From Synechococcus sp. LA31 (GTDB lineage: Bacteria > Cyanobacteriota > Cyanobacteriia > PCC-6307 > Cyanobiaceae): a stretch of 64,000 bases of DNA. The notes under the pieces are model-generated. The model was not told where the DNA came from. It worked only from the letters and a program-made list of their open reading frames with translations, and made no database searches. Below are positions 52,455 through 60,892 of the stretch, one piece after another (within the stretch, counting starts at the first letter, position 1; each line of letters opens with the position of its first letter). The position numbers and the translations under genes were made by a program. Where the stretch lies: NCBI RefSeq assembly GCF_018502385.1, contig NZ_CP075523.1, positions 372,001-436,000 on the forward strand, read 5' to 3'.

Positions 52455-52913
52455 TTACAGACTTTCTGATAGTGATGTGGGCTGCGGATGGCGGCGTGCC
52501 ATGCGCACCAACCAGTAAGCCGCTGCTAAACCCACCACAATCACGCCGAAACCGGCCATGAGGGCCGGCTTGTTTTCGGTGCCGGGTGGGAGCACGATCA
52601 CTTTTCGGGCCACGGCTGTCAGGGCGGTGAGCAGCACCAGTTCGATCTGCACAACCTGATCGCGTAGGTAAGCCGTCACGTTTTGGAGCACCTCCAAAGC
52701 GATGAAGATCAGCAGCAGCCGATCCAGCAGTTTGATCAGGCTGCCGTCAAACCAATTGGTCTGCCGCTGCACCAAGCCGATCGCTGTTTCCACCACCAGC
52801 TCGATCGCTGCGAATCCCACGACCGCCGCCAGCAGCACAGCCAGCAATTTGGCCAGCTGCCGCTCATAGCCATGGATGGCGGAGAGGAACTGCTTGTCAT
52901 CGAACAGCTTCAT
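52455..52913 (-). CDS. PsiE-family phosphate-starvation-inducible membrane protein
   Basis: This 152-residue protein has four membrane helices: about residues 20-42, 64-82, 93-110 and 119-138. RLLLIFIALEVLQNVTAYLRD and ALTAVARKVIVL are typical of the PsiE family, of unknown biochemical role. It follows bicA on the same strand, 81 bases and a strong terminator later, so it is likely a separate transcript. Confidence 0.85.
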   Translation of the reverse strand: MKLFDDKQFLSAIHGYERQLAKLLAVLLAAVVGFAAIELVVETAIGLVQRQTNWFDGSLIKLLDRLLLIFIALEVLQNVTAYLRDQVVQIELVLLTALTAVARKVIVLPPGTENKPALMAGFGVIVVGLAAAYWLVRMARRHPQPTSLSESL

Positions 52914-52945
52914 CAGGGTGAGGGGAAGTGCAGGAGGAATCCACG

Positions 52946-52972
52946 AAAAAGGGCATCCCTCTGGGGATGCCC
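52946..52972 (-). terminator. Rho-independent terminator after bicA
   Basis: On the minus strand GGGCATCCC (52972-52964) pairs with GGGATGCCC (52959-52951) around CAGA and is followed by TTTTT (52950-52946). It lies just after the bicA stop at 52995, and would end the bicA transcript. Confidence 0.9.
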
Positions 52973-52994
52973 TCGTTTGGATGTGGAGGTTGAA

Positions 52995-54680
52995 TCAGGC
53001 GAGGGCGGCCACAGCCTGCTGCAGGGCAGCATGGCGAGCGATGGTGGTGCGCTCAGCCGGAAGCTTCTTGAACAGGCCCAGTTTTTCGAGGCGCCGCAGG
53101 GTGGTGCCGCTGGCGCCCACCACAAACACCTCACGACCTTTTTCGATCGCTTCCTCGACGGCGTTTTCCACCGCCAGGGCGGCGGTCACGCCCAGGTGCG
53201 ATACCTCGGTGAGATCAAACACCACGGCTTTGCACTCGCCAATGGCGTTGTGCTCGCGGCCGATCGCTTTGGCCACACCGAAGATCATCGCGCCGTTGAG
53301 TTGGAACAGCAGCACCTGACCGCGGCCCTGATCGAGCAGGCGGCGCTCGTCATCGCTGATGTCGAGATCACCATCGCCGGTGCTCACCGACTTCACGCTT
53401 TTGCTTTGCAGCTCACTCATCTTGTCGATGGTGAGGATGTTGGCGATGAACACGCCGATGCCCACAGCTGCGATCAGATCAACCAGCACGGTGAGGATGA
53501 TCACCAAATACATGATCAGCGCACCGCTGATCGAGATGCGGTGAGCCCGCTTGATGAAGCCCCAATCCACGATGTCGACACCCACCTTCAGGGCGATGCC
53601 AGCTAGCACGGCCTGTGGGATCTGAGCGGCTACACCGGTGAACGCCAGGATCACCACCATCAGGATGACGGCCCGGCTGATACCCGAAAGGGCGCTACGG
53701 CCGCCGGCCTGAATGTTCACCACCGTGCCCATGGTGGCGCCAGCACCGGCGATGCCACCGAACAGGCCAGAAGCGATGTTGCCCAAGCCCTGGCCGATGA
53801 GTTCTTTGTTGGAGTTGTGCTCCGTTCGCGTGATGCTGTCGGCAACCACGGCGGTGAGCAAGGCATCGATGCAGCCGAGCATGCCCAGCACGGCCGCATC
53901 GATCAGCATCTTGCTGAGATGCGGCAGATCGACGTAAGGGGTGCGCAGCTGGGGGAAGCCCGAGGCGATCTCGCCGATGCGGCGGATTTCTTCGCCTCCG
54001 CCCTGGAGCAGGCTGAGGGAGAGGATCGTGCCGAGCACCAGGGCAATCAGCTGGGGTGGAGCGATCTTCTTCACCTTGCCGGGGGTGAGCCAGAGGATCG
54101 CCAGGGTGATCAACGCCAGCACCACCTCTGCGGGGCGGGCATTGGCGATGAGCTGAGGGAGAGACTGAAGTGTGCCCATCACGCCACCTTTGGGGATGGC
54201 CTGACCCAGGAAGGGACCGAGCTGAAGAATGATCAGGATGAAGCCAATCCCGCTCATGAAGCCCGAGATCACCGTGTAGGGCATCTGGGTGACGTAGCGG
54301 CCCAGCTTCAACAAGCCGAAGGCGATCTGGAACAGGCCGGCCAGCATCACCACGGTGAACGCCATGGCCATGCCGTTCTCGGGATCGCTGGCCGTGAGGT
54401 TGGCGATCACCGCTGTCATCACCACCGTCATCGGGCCGGTGGGCTCTGAAATCAGCGTGGGGGTGCCGCCAAAGAGGGCGGCAAACAGGCCGACGAGCAC
54501 GGCGCCCCAAAGGCCTGCGGCAGCACCTGCACCTGAGGCCACACCGAAGGCCAGGGCCATCGGTAGGGCGATCACCGCAGCGGTCACACCGCCGAACAGA
54601 TCGCCCTTGATGTTGTTGGTGCTGATGTGGTTCAGCAGCCGCAGCGGTGAACGCCCGGGTGGGGCCGAGGCGGATGTCAT
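52995..54680 (-). CDS. bicA: SulP-family bicarbonate transporter BicA
   Basis: This is a 561-residue SulP/SLC26-type transporter. Membrane part: GDLFGGVTAAVIALPMALAFGVASGAG, GTPTLISEPTGPMTVVMTAVIANLT, TQMPYTVISGFMSGIGFI. The roughly 100-residue cytosolic STAS domain starts near DERRLLDQGRGQVLLFQLNGAMIFG. The similarity to BicA and the CCM context support Na+-dependent bicarbonate uptake (high flux, moderate affinity). A sulfate permease is the alternative, less likely here. Confidence 0.9.
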   Translation of the reverse strand: MTSASAPPGRSPLRLLNHISTNNIKGDLFGGVTAAVIALPMALAFGVASGAGAAAGLWGAVLVGLFAALFGGTPTLISEPTGPMTVVMTAVIANLTASDPENGMAMAFTVVMLAGLFQIAFGLLKLGRYVTQMPYTVISGFMSGIGFILIILQLGPFLGQAIPKGGVMGTLQSLPQLIANARPAEVVLALITLAILWLTPGKVKKIAPPQLIALVLGTILSLSLLQGGGEEIRRIGEIASGFPQLRTPYVDLPHLSKMLIDAAVLGMLGCIDALLTAVVADSITRTEHNSNKELIGQGLGNIASGLFGGIAGAGATMGTVVNIQAGGRSALSGISRAVILMVVILAFTGVAAQIPQAVLAGIALKVGVDIVDWGFIKRAHRISISGALIMYLVIILTVLVDLIAAVGIGVFIANILTIDKMSELQSKSVKSVSTGDGDLDISDDERRLLDQGRGQVLLFQLNGAMIFGVAKAIGREHNAIGECKAVVFDLTEVSHLGVTAALAVENAVEEAIEKGREVFVVGASGTTLRRLEKLGLFKKLPAERTTIARHAALQQAVAALA

Positions 54681-54762
54681 CGCGACAGAACAGGGTTGGC
54701 GCGGAACCTTAGGGGGTGCTCGCGAAATGTGGGTGGGGTTCTGCTGCCACAGCGGTGGGTTG

Positions 54763-55422
54763 TTAGAGCAGCCCGCGATGACGCAAGAGGCGCTGCACCA
54801 TCGCCCAGGAGCCCAGCGTGACTTTCAGGGCCACAAGCAAATTGAGCACTGGAATCCAGCCGCCGCTCAGCAGGCTGCCGAACGGCCCTGTGGCGGGCGT
54901 GAGCTCTAACAACGCCAGCAGGGCGATCAGGAGGAAGCCCATCACGGCTGCTTTTTCCCACAGATCGGCGCGGTAGAGCCTGTAAAGACGCTCGCTGCGG
55001 TCGGCACCACCACTAATCAGCTGCAGGCCGATCGCGGTGCCGCCCGCCACCCCTGCCGCAAAGCCCCCTCCCGGGGTGAGGTGCCCCCGCAGGGCCAGCT
55101 CCGCTGCCACCAGTGCCGCAATGGTGGAGCCCAATTCGCACAGCACCTGCGAGGGGGCATCGTTCAGCGAACGGATTTGTTTGCGTTCTGGATCAGCCGC
55201 CAGCACCATCCGCACGCCGATGGCCGCGAGGGTGAACACCACCACCTCCGCCACCGTGTCGAACAAGCGGGTGTGCAGGATCACGCCCGACACCAGATTG
55301 GGCACCTGGGTTTGCTGGCTCAGCGCGTCGATGAGAGGGCCCATGCCGCTGGCTGCCGGCAATGGGCTCGCCAGAGGTGCCGCAAACAGGGCAATCGCTG
55401 CCAGCAGATAAAGCCAAGTCAT
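54763..55422 (-). CDS. mnhB: Mrp antiporter subunit B (MnhB domain)
   Basis: The ATG at 55422 (MTWLYLLAAIALFAAPL) gives 219 residues. After an N-terminal helix it carries the MnhB/MrpB domain: SGVILHTRLFDTVAEVVVFTLAAIGVRMVL and later LRGHLTPGGGFAAGVAGGTAIGLQLI. It is the last gene of the Mrp operon, overlapping the DUF4040 gene by four bases. Confidence 0.88.
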   Translation of the reverse strand: MTWLYLLAAIALFAAPLASPLPAASGMGPLIDALSQQTQVPNLVSGVILHTRLFDTVAEVVVFTLAAIGVRMVLAADPERKQIRSLNDAPSQVLCELGSTIAALVAAELALRGHLTPGGGFAAGVAGGTAIGLQLISGGADRSERLYRLYRADLWEKAAVMGFLLIALLALLELTPATGPFGSLLSGGWIPVLNLLVALKVTLGSWAMVQRLLRHRGLL

Positions 55423-55937
55423 GATTGGCTCTCTTGGCTGAGGTGCAACGCACCGCCGCTGGCGCGCCATTGCCCATAGCCGGGACATTGCTCGAGCTTG
55501 TTGAGCAATTGCGGCTGAAGGAGCACGAGATGGCCGTTATCGCCAAGCCAGCCATGGCTACCAGTGATGGCTGGGGTGCCGGGCTTGTTGAGCCGCAGGC
55601 GCAGATGCAGAGGGGCAATCCAGGCCGCTAACTGAGCATCGCGACTGGATTCGGATTGCGTGCGGCGATCGTCCAGCCGTAAGGCCATTGAGGAGCGAAG
55701 GGCTACGGCATAAAGCGTGGTGGACAGCAAGGTGCCCACCAACGCCTCGGTGAGCGCCACATCCGGCGCTCCAAGTAAGGCGTAAACCAACGTGGCCACC
55801 GAGCCGAGAATGCCTCGCAGCACCAGGGTTTGATAAGGATTGCTCTGGCTGACCAGCAGCAGAGCTGTGATCGGGAGCAGAGCCGTGATCGGCAGCAGGA
55901 GATCAAGCTCACTGCCGAGGGTGAGGGGGGCGTTCAT
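55419..55937 (-). CDS. Mrp antiporter DUF4040 (MbhD-like) subunit
   Basis: The ATG at 55937 gives 172 residues (MNAPLTLGSELDLLLPIT), with VLRGILGSVATLVYALLGAPDVALTEALVGTLLSTTLYAVALR, the DUF4040/MbhD signature. In large MrpA proteins this domain is part of the C-terminal region; here it is a separate small gene. An AT-poor soluble C-terminal tail of about 70 residues follows. It overlaps the neighbouring genes by four bases on each side. Confidence 0.87.
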   Translation of the reverse strand: MNAPLTLGSELDLLLPITALLPITALLLVSQSNPYQTLVLRGILGSVATLVYALLGAPDVALTEALVGTLLSTTLYAVALRSSMALRLDDRRTQSESSRDAQLAAWIAPLHLRLRLNKPGTPAITGSHGWLGDNGHLVLLQPQLLNKLEQCPGYGQWRASGGALHLSQESQS

Positions 55938-56200
55938 CGTTTCGGCTCCACCGGTTGCGAACTGCGGGCTAGCACGTAGCCAAAGATCGTGTTCCACACC
56001 ACCAGCCCCAGCAGGGCTAGGGCCAGCAGGGGCCATTGCCCAGGAATGCGAAGCAAAAGGCCCAACAGCATGAGGCCCGAGCCAAGGGTGTCGGACACAG
56101 ACAACTTGTGCAGTTTGCTGAGATAGCTGCCTTGTTCCAGCAAGGGCCAGGTTCCCCAGAACCACAGCACCAGGCCCGCACCCAGCAACAGCAGGCTCAT
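55934..56200 (-). CDS. mnhG: Mrp antiporter subunit G
   Basis: The ATG at 56200 gives 88 residues (MSLLLLGAGLVLWFWGTWPLL). It has YLSKLHKLSVSDTLGSGLMLLGLLLR, typical of MnhG/PhaG. Overlaps by four bases with the genes on both sides confirm the start. Confidence 0.87.
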   Translation of the reverse strand: MSLLLLGAGLVLWFWGTWPLLEQGSYLSKLHKLSVSDTLGSGLMLLGLLLRIPGQWPLLALALLGLVVWNTIFGYVLARSSQPVEPKR

Positions 56201-56445
56201 CGCTCCACCTCCCTTAGGAGGTTGGCCAGCAACAACATGCCTGCATTCCCGGCACTGAGGCTGATCGCTCCGACGAGCGCCAGCATCCAATCGCCGCGCA
56301 GCACCGCCACCACCATGGTGATCAGGGCCACTTTGGAGGCGATGCTGCCGAAGGCGGCCATGCGGTCCCACACGCTGCAGGGTCGGCACACCACGGCGAT
56401 GGGAATCAGCAGGGCCAACACCATGCCCCAGAGCACCAGCGTCAT
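56197..56445 (-). CDS. mnhF: Mrp antiporter subunit F
   Basis: This 82-residue membrane protein has the MrpF/MnhF core PCSVWDRMAAFGSIASKVALIT, in which the usual RxxD is at WDRMAA, and three helices. It overlaps mnhE and mnhG by four bases each. Confidence 0.87.
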   Translation of the reverse strand: MTLVLWGMVLALLIPIAVVCRPCSVWDRMAAFGSIASKVALITMVVAVLRGDWMLALVGAISLSAGNAGMLLLANLLREVER

Positions 56446-56861
56446 CGCTGCACCTCCTTCTGCTGCCGCAGGCGTGGACGCAGCTGGTGGACTGTGTAGC
56501 AGGCTCCTCGCTCGCCATCGCTGAGGCCGAGCACGATTGTGAACGGAGTGAGCGTGATGGCAAACACCTCGAGGAACACCAGTAAACGGTTGCGAGGATC
56601 ACTCGCGGGTCGCTGAATCCAGCTCTCTTGTTCGCGATCACCACCCACCATCAAGGCCAGCGCTTCGCCGTAGGCCAACGGAACAGCGAGCACGCTGCGC
56701 CATAAAGCCCGCAGTGTGGGGCCCAGTGGCTGCCCAGGGCCGCGGGCATGGGGCAGGAGCATCGCTAGGCCCAGCCCAATGGCGAGGTTCAACGGGCTGA
56801 GATCCGCCGTGAGCAGAGCCCAGAGCAGCAGTCGAAAGAGGCAACTCAGCAAAAAGACCAT
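56442..56861 (-). CDS. mnhE: Mrp antiporter subunit E
   Basis: The ATG at 56861 gives 139 residues (MVFLLSCLFRLLLWALLTADL). The MnhE-type layout is present: two or three N-terminal helices, then ITLTPFTIVLGLSDGERGACYTVHQL with the conserved LTPGT-like turn as LTPFT. A longer upstream frame lies within mnhD and is not used. Confidence 0.86.
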   Translation of the reverse strand: MVFLLSCLFRLLLWALLTADLSPLNLAIGLGLAMLLPHARGPGQPLGPTLRALWRSVLAVPLAYGEALALMVGGDREQESWIQRPASDPRNRLLVFLEVFAITLTPFTIVLGLSDGERGACYTVHQLRPRLRQQKEVQR

Positions 56862-58327
56862 CACTTGAACTCCGCCCCGATGGCCAGCAACAATCCAGCT
56901 CCCACAAGCCCTAAGCCACCCACAAGATCTGGTAGACGATCCAGCGAGGGCAGCGCGCGTGGGTTTCGCTGGCGCTGCTGCTCGAGCAGCTGATCGAGTC
57001 CGATTCCCAGCCCCAGCACCAGCACGCTGATCAGCCAGCCGCTCTTCACCTGGCCCACCAGGGTGATCCCGCTCCCTAACAGAGACGCCATCAACACCCA
57101 TGCACCCCAGGGCTGAAGCTGCACCGTTGTGGTGGCCCCGGTCGCCCAGGGAGCGCGGCAGAGACGGCAGTACACGGCAACACTTCCCACCGACAACACC
57201 ACCAATCCAGCAGCAACGAGAGGCGAAACGCTTGTTTCCAGCTGTTTTTTTGCGGTGTAGCCAAGCAAGGGTGCGAGGCCAGCGATAGACACGGAGCCCA
57301 CGAAAATCGTGAGCATCTGTGGCCATGGTTGTGGCTGCTCACGCCACTGGGTGAGTGAGCGGCTGGGCCAAGAGCGGGCCGTGAGAAACAGCCCGCTCTT
57401 GGCCACACCATGGGAAAACGCCATCAGCCCGCCGGCTGCCGGAGAGAGCAGCACGAGTCCCATTTGAGCCAGGGTGCTCCAAGCCAGTAGCCGTTTGGCA
57501 TCGCTCACGCCGAGGGCATAGATCAGGCCCAGCACGGCGCTGGCCAGGGCGATCGGCAGGAGTAGCTCGTTGATGCTGCCATTGAGCTCCTCGAGGCGCA
57601 GTAGCGGCAAAGCACCTCCTCCAACCACCACACCGGAGAGCAGGGCAGACACCTCGGCAGGGGCTTCGGCATGGGTGCGCGGAAGCCAGAGGCCGTTGAG
57701 AAATACGCCGGCTTTGGTGAGTAATCCCACCAGCACAAACACCAAGGGTGCCCCGGGTGCGAGCTCGGCCAGCGCCTGCAGCTGGAAGCTGCTCGTTTGG
57801 GCGTACACCAACCCAGCTCCCACCAGATACACGGCCATCGCGGTGTTGCCGATCAGCAGGTAGCGCAGGCCGATCCAACTGGCGTTGGGGCTTTGGCCTT
57901 TCAGGATCAGCAGAAAGGCGCTGATGCCCACCACTTCAAGGCTGACGTAGAGGCTGATTAGGTCTGTGGTGAGAAAGCTGGTGTTGAGGGAGCCCAGCAG
58001 CACCAACAGCAGCATCCAGCCGGTGCGATCCCAGTGCTGACGCCGGGCCTCTAGCCATACCGCGAGGCACACGAGGCCGTTGAGCAAAAGAAACCACCCC
58101 GCTAAGGGATCGAGGCTCAGTTGAACGCCGAAGTCACCCAGCAACTGCAGCGTTGTGCTTTGGCCCGTCAGGAGCGGCATTGCGCCTACCAAAGCGGTTG
58201 CCGCGCAACAAAGCACCACAAGGGCATTGCTGAGCGATGGCAGCAACACCGCCAGAAAAGCGGCCAGGTAGGGCACCAGCAACCAGATTGTCAGCAGCGC
58301 TTCAGAGCTGCTCCAGCTCAGCGTCAT
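56861..58327 (-). CDS. mnhD: Mrp antiporter subunit D (proton-translocating)
   Basis: This 488-residue NuoN/MrpD-type subunit has LYVSLEVVGISAFLLILKG with the conserved Glu, LLTKAGVFLNGLWLPRTHAEAPAEVSALLSG (Lys and His of helices 7-8) and LLAWSTLAQMGLVLL. It is the only large antiporter-like subunit in the operon. The stop overlaps the mnhE start, and its start overlaps the mnhC stop by four bases. Confidence 0.9.
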   Translation of the reverse strand: MTLSWSSSEALLTIWLLVPYLAAFLAVLLPSLSNALVVLCCAATALVGAMPLLTGQSTTLQLLGDFGVQLSLDPLAGWFLLLNGLVCLAVWLEARRQHWDRTGWMLLLVLLGSLNTSFLTTDLISLYVSLEVVGISAFLLILKGQSPNASWIGLRYLLIGNTAMAVYLVGAGLVYAQTSSFQLQALAELAPGAPLVFVLVGLLTKAGVFLNGLWLPRTHAEAPAEVSALLSGVVVGGGALPLLRLEELNGSINELLLPIALASAVLGLIYALGVSDAKRLLAWSTLAQMGLVLLSPAAGGLMAFSHGVAKSGLFLTARSWPSRSLTQWREQPQPWPQMLTIFVGSVSIAGLAPLLGYTAKKQLETSVSPLVAAGLVVLSVGSVAVYCRLCRAPWATGATTTVQLQPWGAWVLMASLLGSGITLVGQVKSGWLISVLVLGLGIGLDQLLEQQRQRNPRALPSLDRLPDLVGGLGLVGAGLLLAIGAEFK

Positions 58328-58683
58328 GGCTGATCGTTGGGTTCAAAGCTGGCTGTATCCAGGCTGGGGTCGATCCGCGCCATCTGGGTGATCACCACCA
58401 GCAGCAGGGCCTGGATGGACAGCCCGATCACGATGGCCGTGAGAATGACCGCCTGGGGAATCGGGTCGGCGTAGTCCTGGGCGAGCAGTTCGCCCGAGCG
58501 CGGCAGGATCGGACTGCGTAGGCCAGAGCGAGCTGCCAGCAGCACAAATAACGCCACAACAGCGCTGCCCATCACATCCATCGAAAGCACTTTGAGAAAG
58601 AGGTTGCGGCGTAGCAGCAACCCCGCAAAGCCGGCCAGTGCCGCGAGCAGGATCAGCAGCTCCAGCAGTCGGATCGGTGCCAT
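58324..58683 (-). CDS. mnhC: Mrp antiporter subunit C (NuoK-like)
   Basis: This 119-residue, three-helix protein contains LRRNLFLKVLSMDVMGSAVVALFVLLA and VILTAIVIGLSIQALLLVVI, the NuoK/MrpC pattern with conserved acidic residues. It is the first gene of the seven-gene minus-strand operon mnhC-D-E-F-G-DUF4040-mnhB. Confidence 0.9.
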   Translation of the reverse strand: MAPIRLLELLILLAALAGFAGLLLRRNLFLKVLSMDVMGSAVVALFVLLAARSGLRSPILPRSGELLAQDYADPIPQAVILTAIVIGLSIQALLLVVITQMARIDPSLDTASFEPNDQP

Positions 58684-58773
58684 GCAGGCGTGTCAGTGGC
58701 GGGAACTTAGGCACAGCCAGCCCCAGCCTGGGTGAATTCGATCCAAGCTCACCTGAGTGTTTGGTCACACAGG

Positions 58774-58893
58774 ATGACCTTGCTGGTGTTGGCCCAGGTT
58801 GAACGCCACACCCCCGAAGCTCAGCTGGGCCGCGACTTCCCCCAGGAGCTAGAGCAGCGTGGTCTGATGCAGCAGCCACCCAGAACCCCCTGA
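58774..58893 (+). CDS. Possible 39-residue small protein
   Basis: This is a short frame from ATG 58774 to TGA 58893 (MTLLVLAQVERHTPEAQLGRD) in the 247-base gap between the divergent mnhC and NhaS3-like genes. It is probably helical and charged. There is no recognised family, and the short length means a chance frame is likely in such GC-rich DNA. Confidence 0.25.
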   Translation: MTLLVLAQVERHTPEAQLGRDFPQELEQRGLMQQPPRTP

Positions 58894-58930
58894 ACCACCC
58901 CTATAACCAGCTACCCGTTTCTGGCAGTTC

Positions 58931-60271
58931 ATGCTTCCCCCATCGGCGTTGATCGCTGAGATCAGCCCCCATCAGATGGAAGTGGCGGAAACCCTCATCG
59001 GGGTGGGCCGCTTTCTGGTGATTTTCATCGCAGCCCGTGCCATCGCGGAGGTGATGGTGCGTCTGCAGCTGCCCACGATCCTGGGTGAGTTGGTGGCCGG
59101 TGTTCTGATCGGCGCGTCTGGCCTTCACCTGATCGTGCCGCCCGAGGCTCAGGCTGAGATCAGCGGAGCTGTGCTCTCGCTGCTCGGATCCCTCGCTGAG
59201 ATTCGGCCCCAGGATGTGACCGAGATCTACAACGAGACCTTCCCCAGCTTGCAGGCCGTCTCGCAGATCGGACTGTTTGCACTGCTGTTCCTGACCGGCC
59301 TCGAAAGCGAGCTGGATGAACTGGTGGCTGTGGGTGTTCAGGCCACCACCGTGGCCGTGGCGGGTGTGCTGCTGCCATTTGCTCTGGGCACCGCAGGGCT
59401 TTACTACCTGTTTCACGTGCCCTTGATCCCTGCGGTTTTTGCAGGAGCAGCGATGACAGCCACCTCGATTGGCATCACAGCCAGCGTGTTTGGCGAGCTC
59501 AAGTGGCTAAAGCGCAAGGAGGGCCAAATCGTGATTGGCGCGGCCGTTCTCGACGACATCCTCGGCATCGTGATTTTGGCTGTGGTGGTGGCGATCGTGG
59601 GTGGCGGCAGCTTCACCATCGGCCCGGTGATCAAGCTCGGCCTGGCAGCGGTTGCCTTCGTGGCGGTGGCATTGGTGCTGAGCCGTAAGGCAGCTCCTGC
59701 ATTCGATTGGGTGGTGGATCAGCTCAAGGCGCCGGGCGATGTGGCGGTGGCCAGCTTTGTGGTGCTCACCCTTTGCTGCTTTGCGGCCCAGGCGATTGGT
59801 CTGGAGGCTGCACTAGGGGCCTTTGCTGCAGGTTTGATTCTCAGTGCCTCAAAACACACCCACGACATCGACGCTGCGGTGAAACCACTGGTGGCGTTGT
59901 TTGCCACGGTGTTTTTTGTGCTGATTGGCACAGGTATGGATCTCTCGGTGCTCAACCCGTTTGATCCCGCCAACCGTGAAGGCCTGATCGTGGCTGCCTT
60001 CCTCTTGGTGGTGGCGATGCTGGGCAAGGTTGCGGCTGGCTGGAGCTATCTGAGCTCTGAACCCACCAATCGTTTGGTGGTAGGGCTAGGCATGATGCCG
60101 CGCGGTGAGGTTGGTTTGATCTTTCTAGGGCTGGGCAGCCAGGCTGGGATCCTCAGCCCTTCTCTGGAAGCAGCGATCTTGTTGATGGTGATCGGAACGA
60201 CCTTCCTGGCTCCGATCTTGCTCCGGGTGGTGATTCCGTCCACCCCGTCCACCGTTTCCGAAGCAGTCTGA
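58931..60271 (+). CDS. CPA2-family Na+(K+)/H+ antiporter (NhaS3-like)
   Basis: This 446-residue, about 12-helix antiporter has LPTILGELVAGVLIGASGLHL, LFLTGLESELDEL, AMTATSIGITASVFGEL, VLDDILGIVILAVVVAI with the ion-binding Asp pair, FAAGLILSASKHTHDI and GMMPRGEVGLIFLGLG. In cyanobacteria NhaS3-type proteins exchange Na+ for H+. Its place between the Mrp operon and a CaCA gene fits Na+ homeostasis for SbtA and BicA. Confidence 0.9.
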   Translation: MLPPSALIAEISPHQMEVAETLIGVGRFLVIFIAARAIAEVMVRLQLPTILGELVAGVLIGASGLHLIVPPEAQAEISGAVLSLLGSLAEIRPQDVTEIYNETFPSLQAVSQIGLFALLFLTGLESELDELVAVGVQATTVAVAGVLLPFALGTAGLYYLFHVPLIPAVFAGAAMTATSIGITASVFGELKWLKRKEGQIVIGAAVLDDILGIVILAVVVAIVGGGSFTIGPVIKLGLAAVAFVAVALVLSRKAAPAFDWVVDQLKAPGDVAVASFVVLTLCCFAAQAIGLEAALGAFAAGLILSASKHTHDIDAAVKPLVALFATVFFVLIGTGMDLSVLNPFDPANREGLIVAAFLLVVAMLGKVAAGWSYLSSEPTNRLVVGLGMMPRGEVGLIFLGLGSQAGILSPSLEAAILLMVIGTTFLAPILLRVVIPSTPSTVSEAV

Positions 60272-60288
60272 GCGTTGCGTCATGGTTG

Positions 60289-60320
60289 GGCGCCTCCCGC
60301 TTCAGGGGGAGGTGCCTTTT
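60289..60320 (+). terminator. Rho-independent terminator after the CPA2 antiporter
   Basis: GGCGCCTCCC (60289-60298) pairs with GGGAGGTGCC (60307-60316), ten pairs with one G-T, around an eight-base loop, followed by TTTT. It lies 17 bases after the antiporter stop. Confidence 0.85.
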
Positions 60321-60892
60321 GCTGTCAGGAGTCGTGTGATGTGACGTTCCCGTGGCACACCCCAGGCTGGGCTCGGTTGGTGCGTTTAGTCTTTTGATTG
60401 CTGCAGGCGTGAAGCCGAGCTGGTGGTCTGTTCTGTGCCACGGCGCGTGTGCTGCACCAGCCACAACTTTGCAAGCAGTCTTTTGTAGCTGTGGAAGCCT
60501 GAGCGAAAGCACTTCTTGCATGTGTTGGTTAATCGGCAGCGATTGACCCGCCTCAAGCGCAAGCTGCAAGCCCCTTCCTAGCAAGGTTGAGTGCATCGCT
60601 AGTGCATGCAATGGATCGTAAGTCGTCAGCACCAGAAGGCGCCTTTAACTGTTGCGGCGGAACAGTAGATGGGGGTGAATTTGGATTGGTTGGCTCTTGG
60701 CGCAGCAGTTTCAATCGCATTGATAAGTATTTTTGAACTGATTTCAGTGCCGATGTTCTCTGGCTGCAAAAGAGTGTTCTTGTTTGACTGATTCTGTGGT
60801 TTGTTCAAGCCAATGCAGGTCTTGTGGCTCTCGCGATCAGCTCCTGCATCCATCGGCCTTAGCGTTGGAGCGATCTGTATTGGGTTGATGGT
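60321..60892. other. Gene-poor, relatively AT-rich gap
   Basis: About 570 bases lie between the terminator and the DUF6671 gene. I see no protein gene I can support well, apart from one possible small hydrophobic frame (60669-60791), and no tRNA. Base composition is visibly less GC-rich than around it. It could hold a small RNA or the regulatory region of the downstream gene, but no specific element is recognised. Confidence 0.5.
60669..60791 (+). CDS. Possible 40-residue single-helix membrane protein
   Basis: This is a short frame from ATG at 60669 to TGA at 60791 (MGVNLDWLALGAAVSIALIS) with a hydrophobic stretch of about 23 residues and a short basic C-terminus. There is no strong ribosome-binding site and no match to a photosystem or NDH small subunit that I know. 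It is listed only because membrane microproteins are often missed. Confidence 0.25.
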   Translation: MGVNLDWLALGAAVSIALISIFELISVPMFSGCKRVFLFD

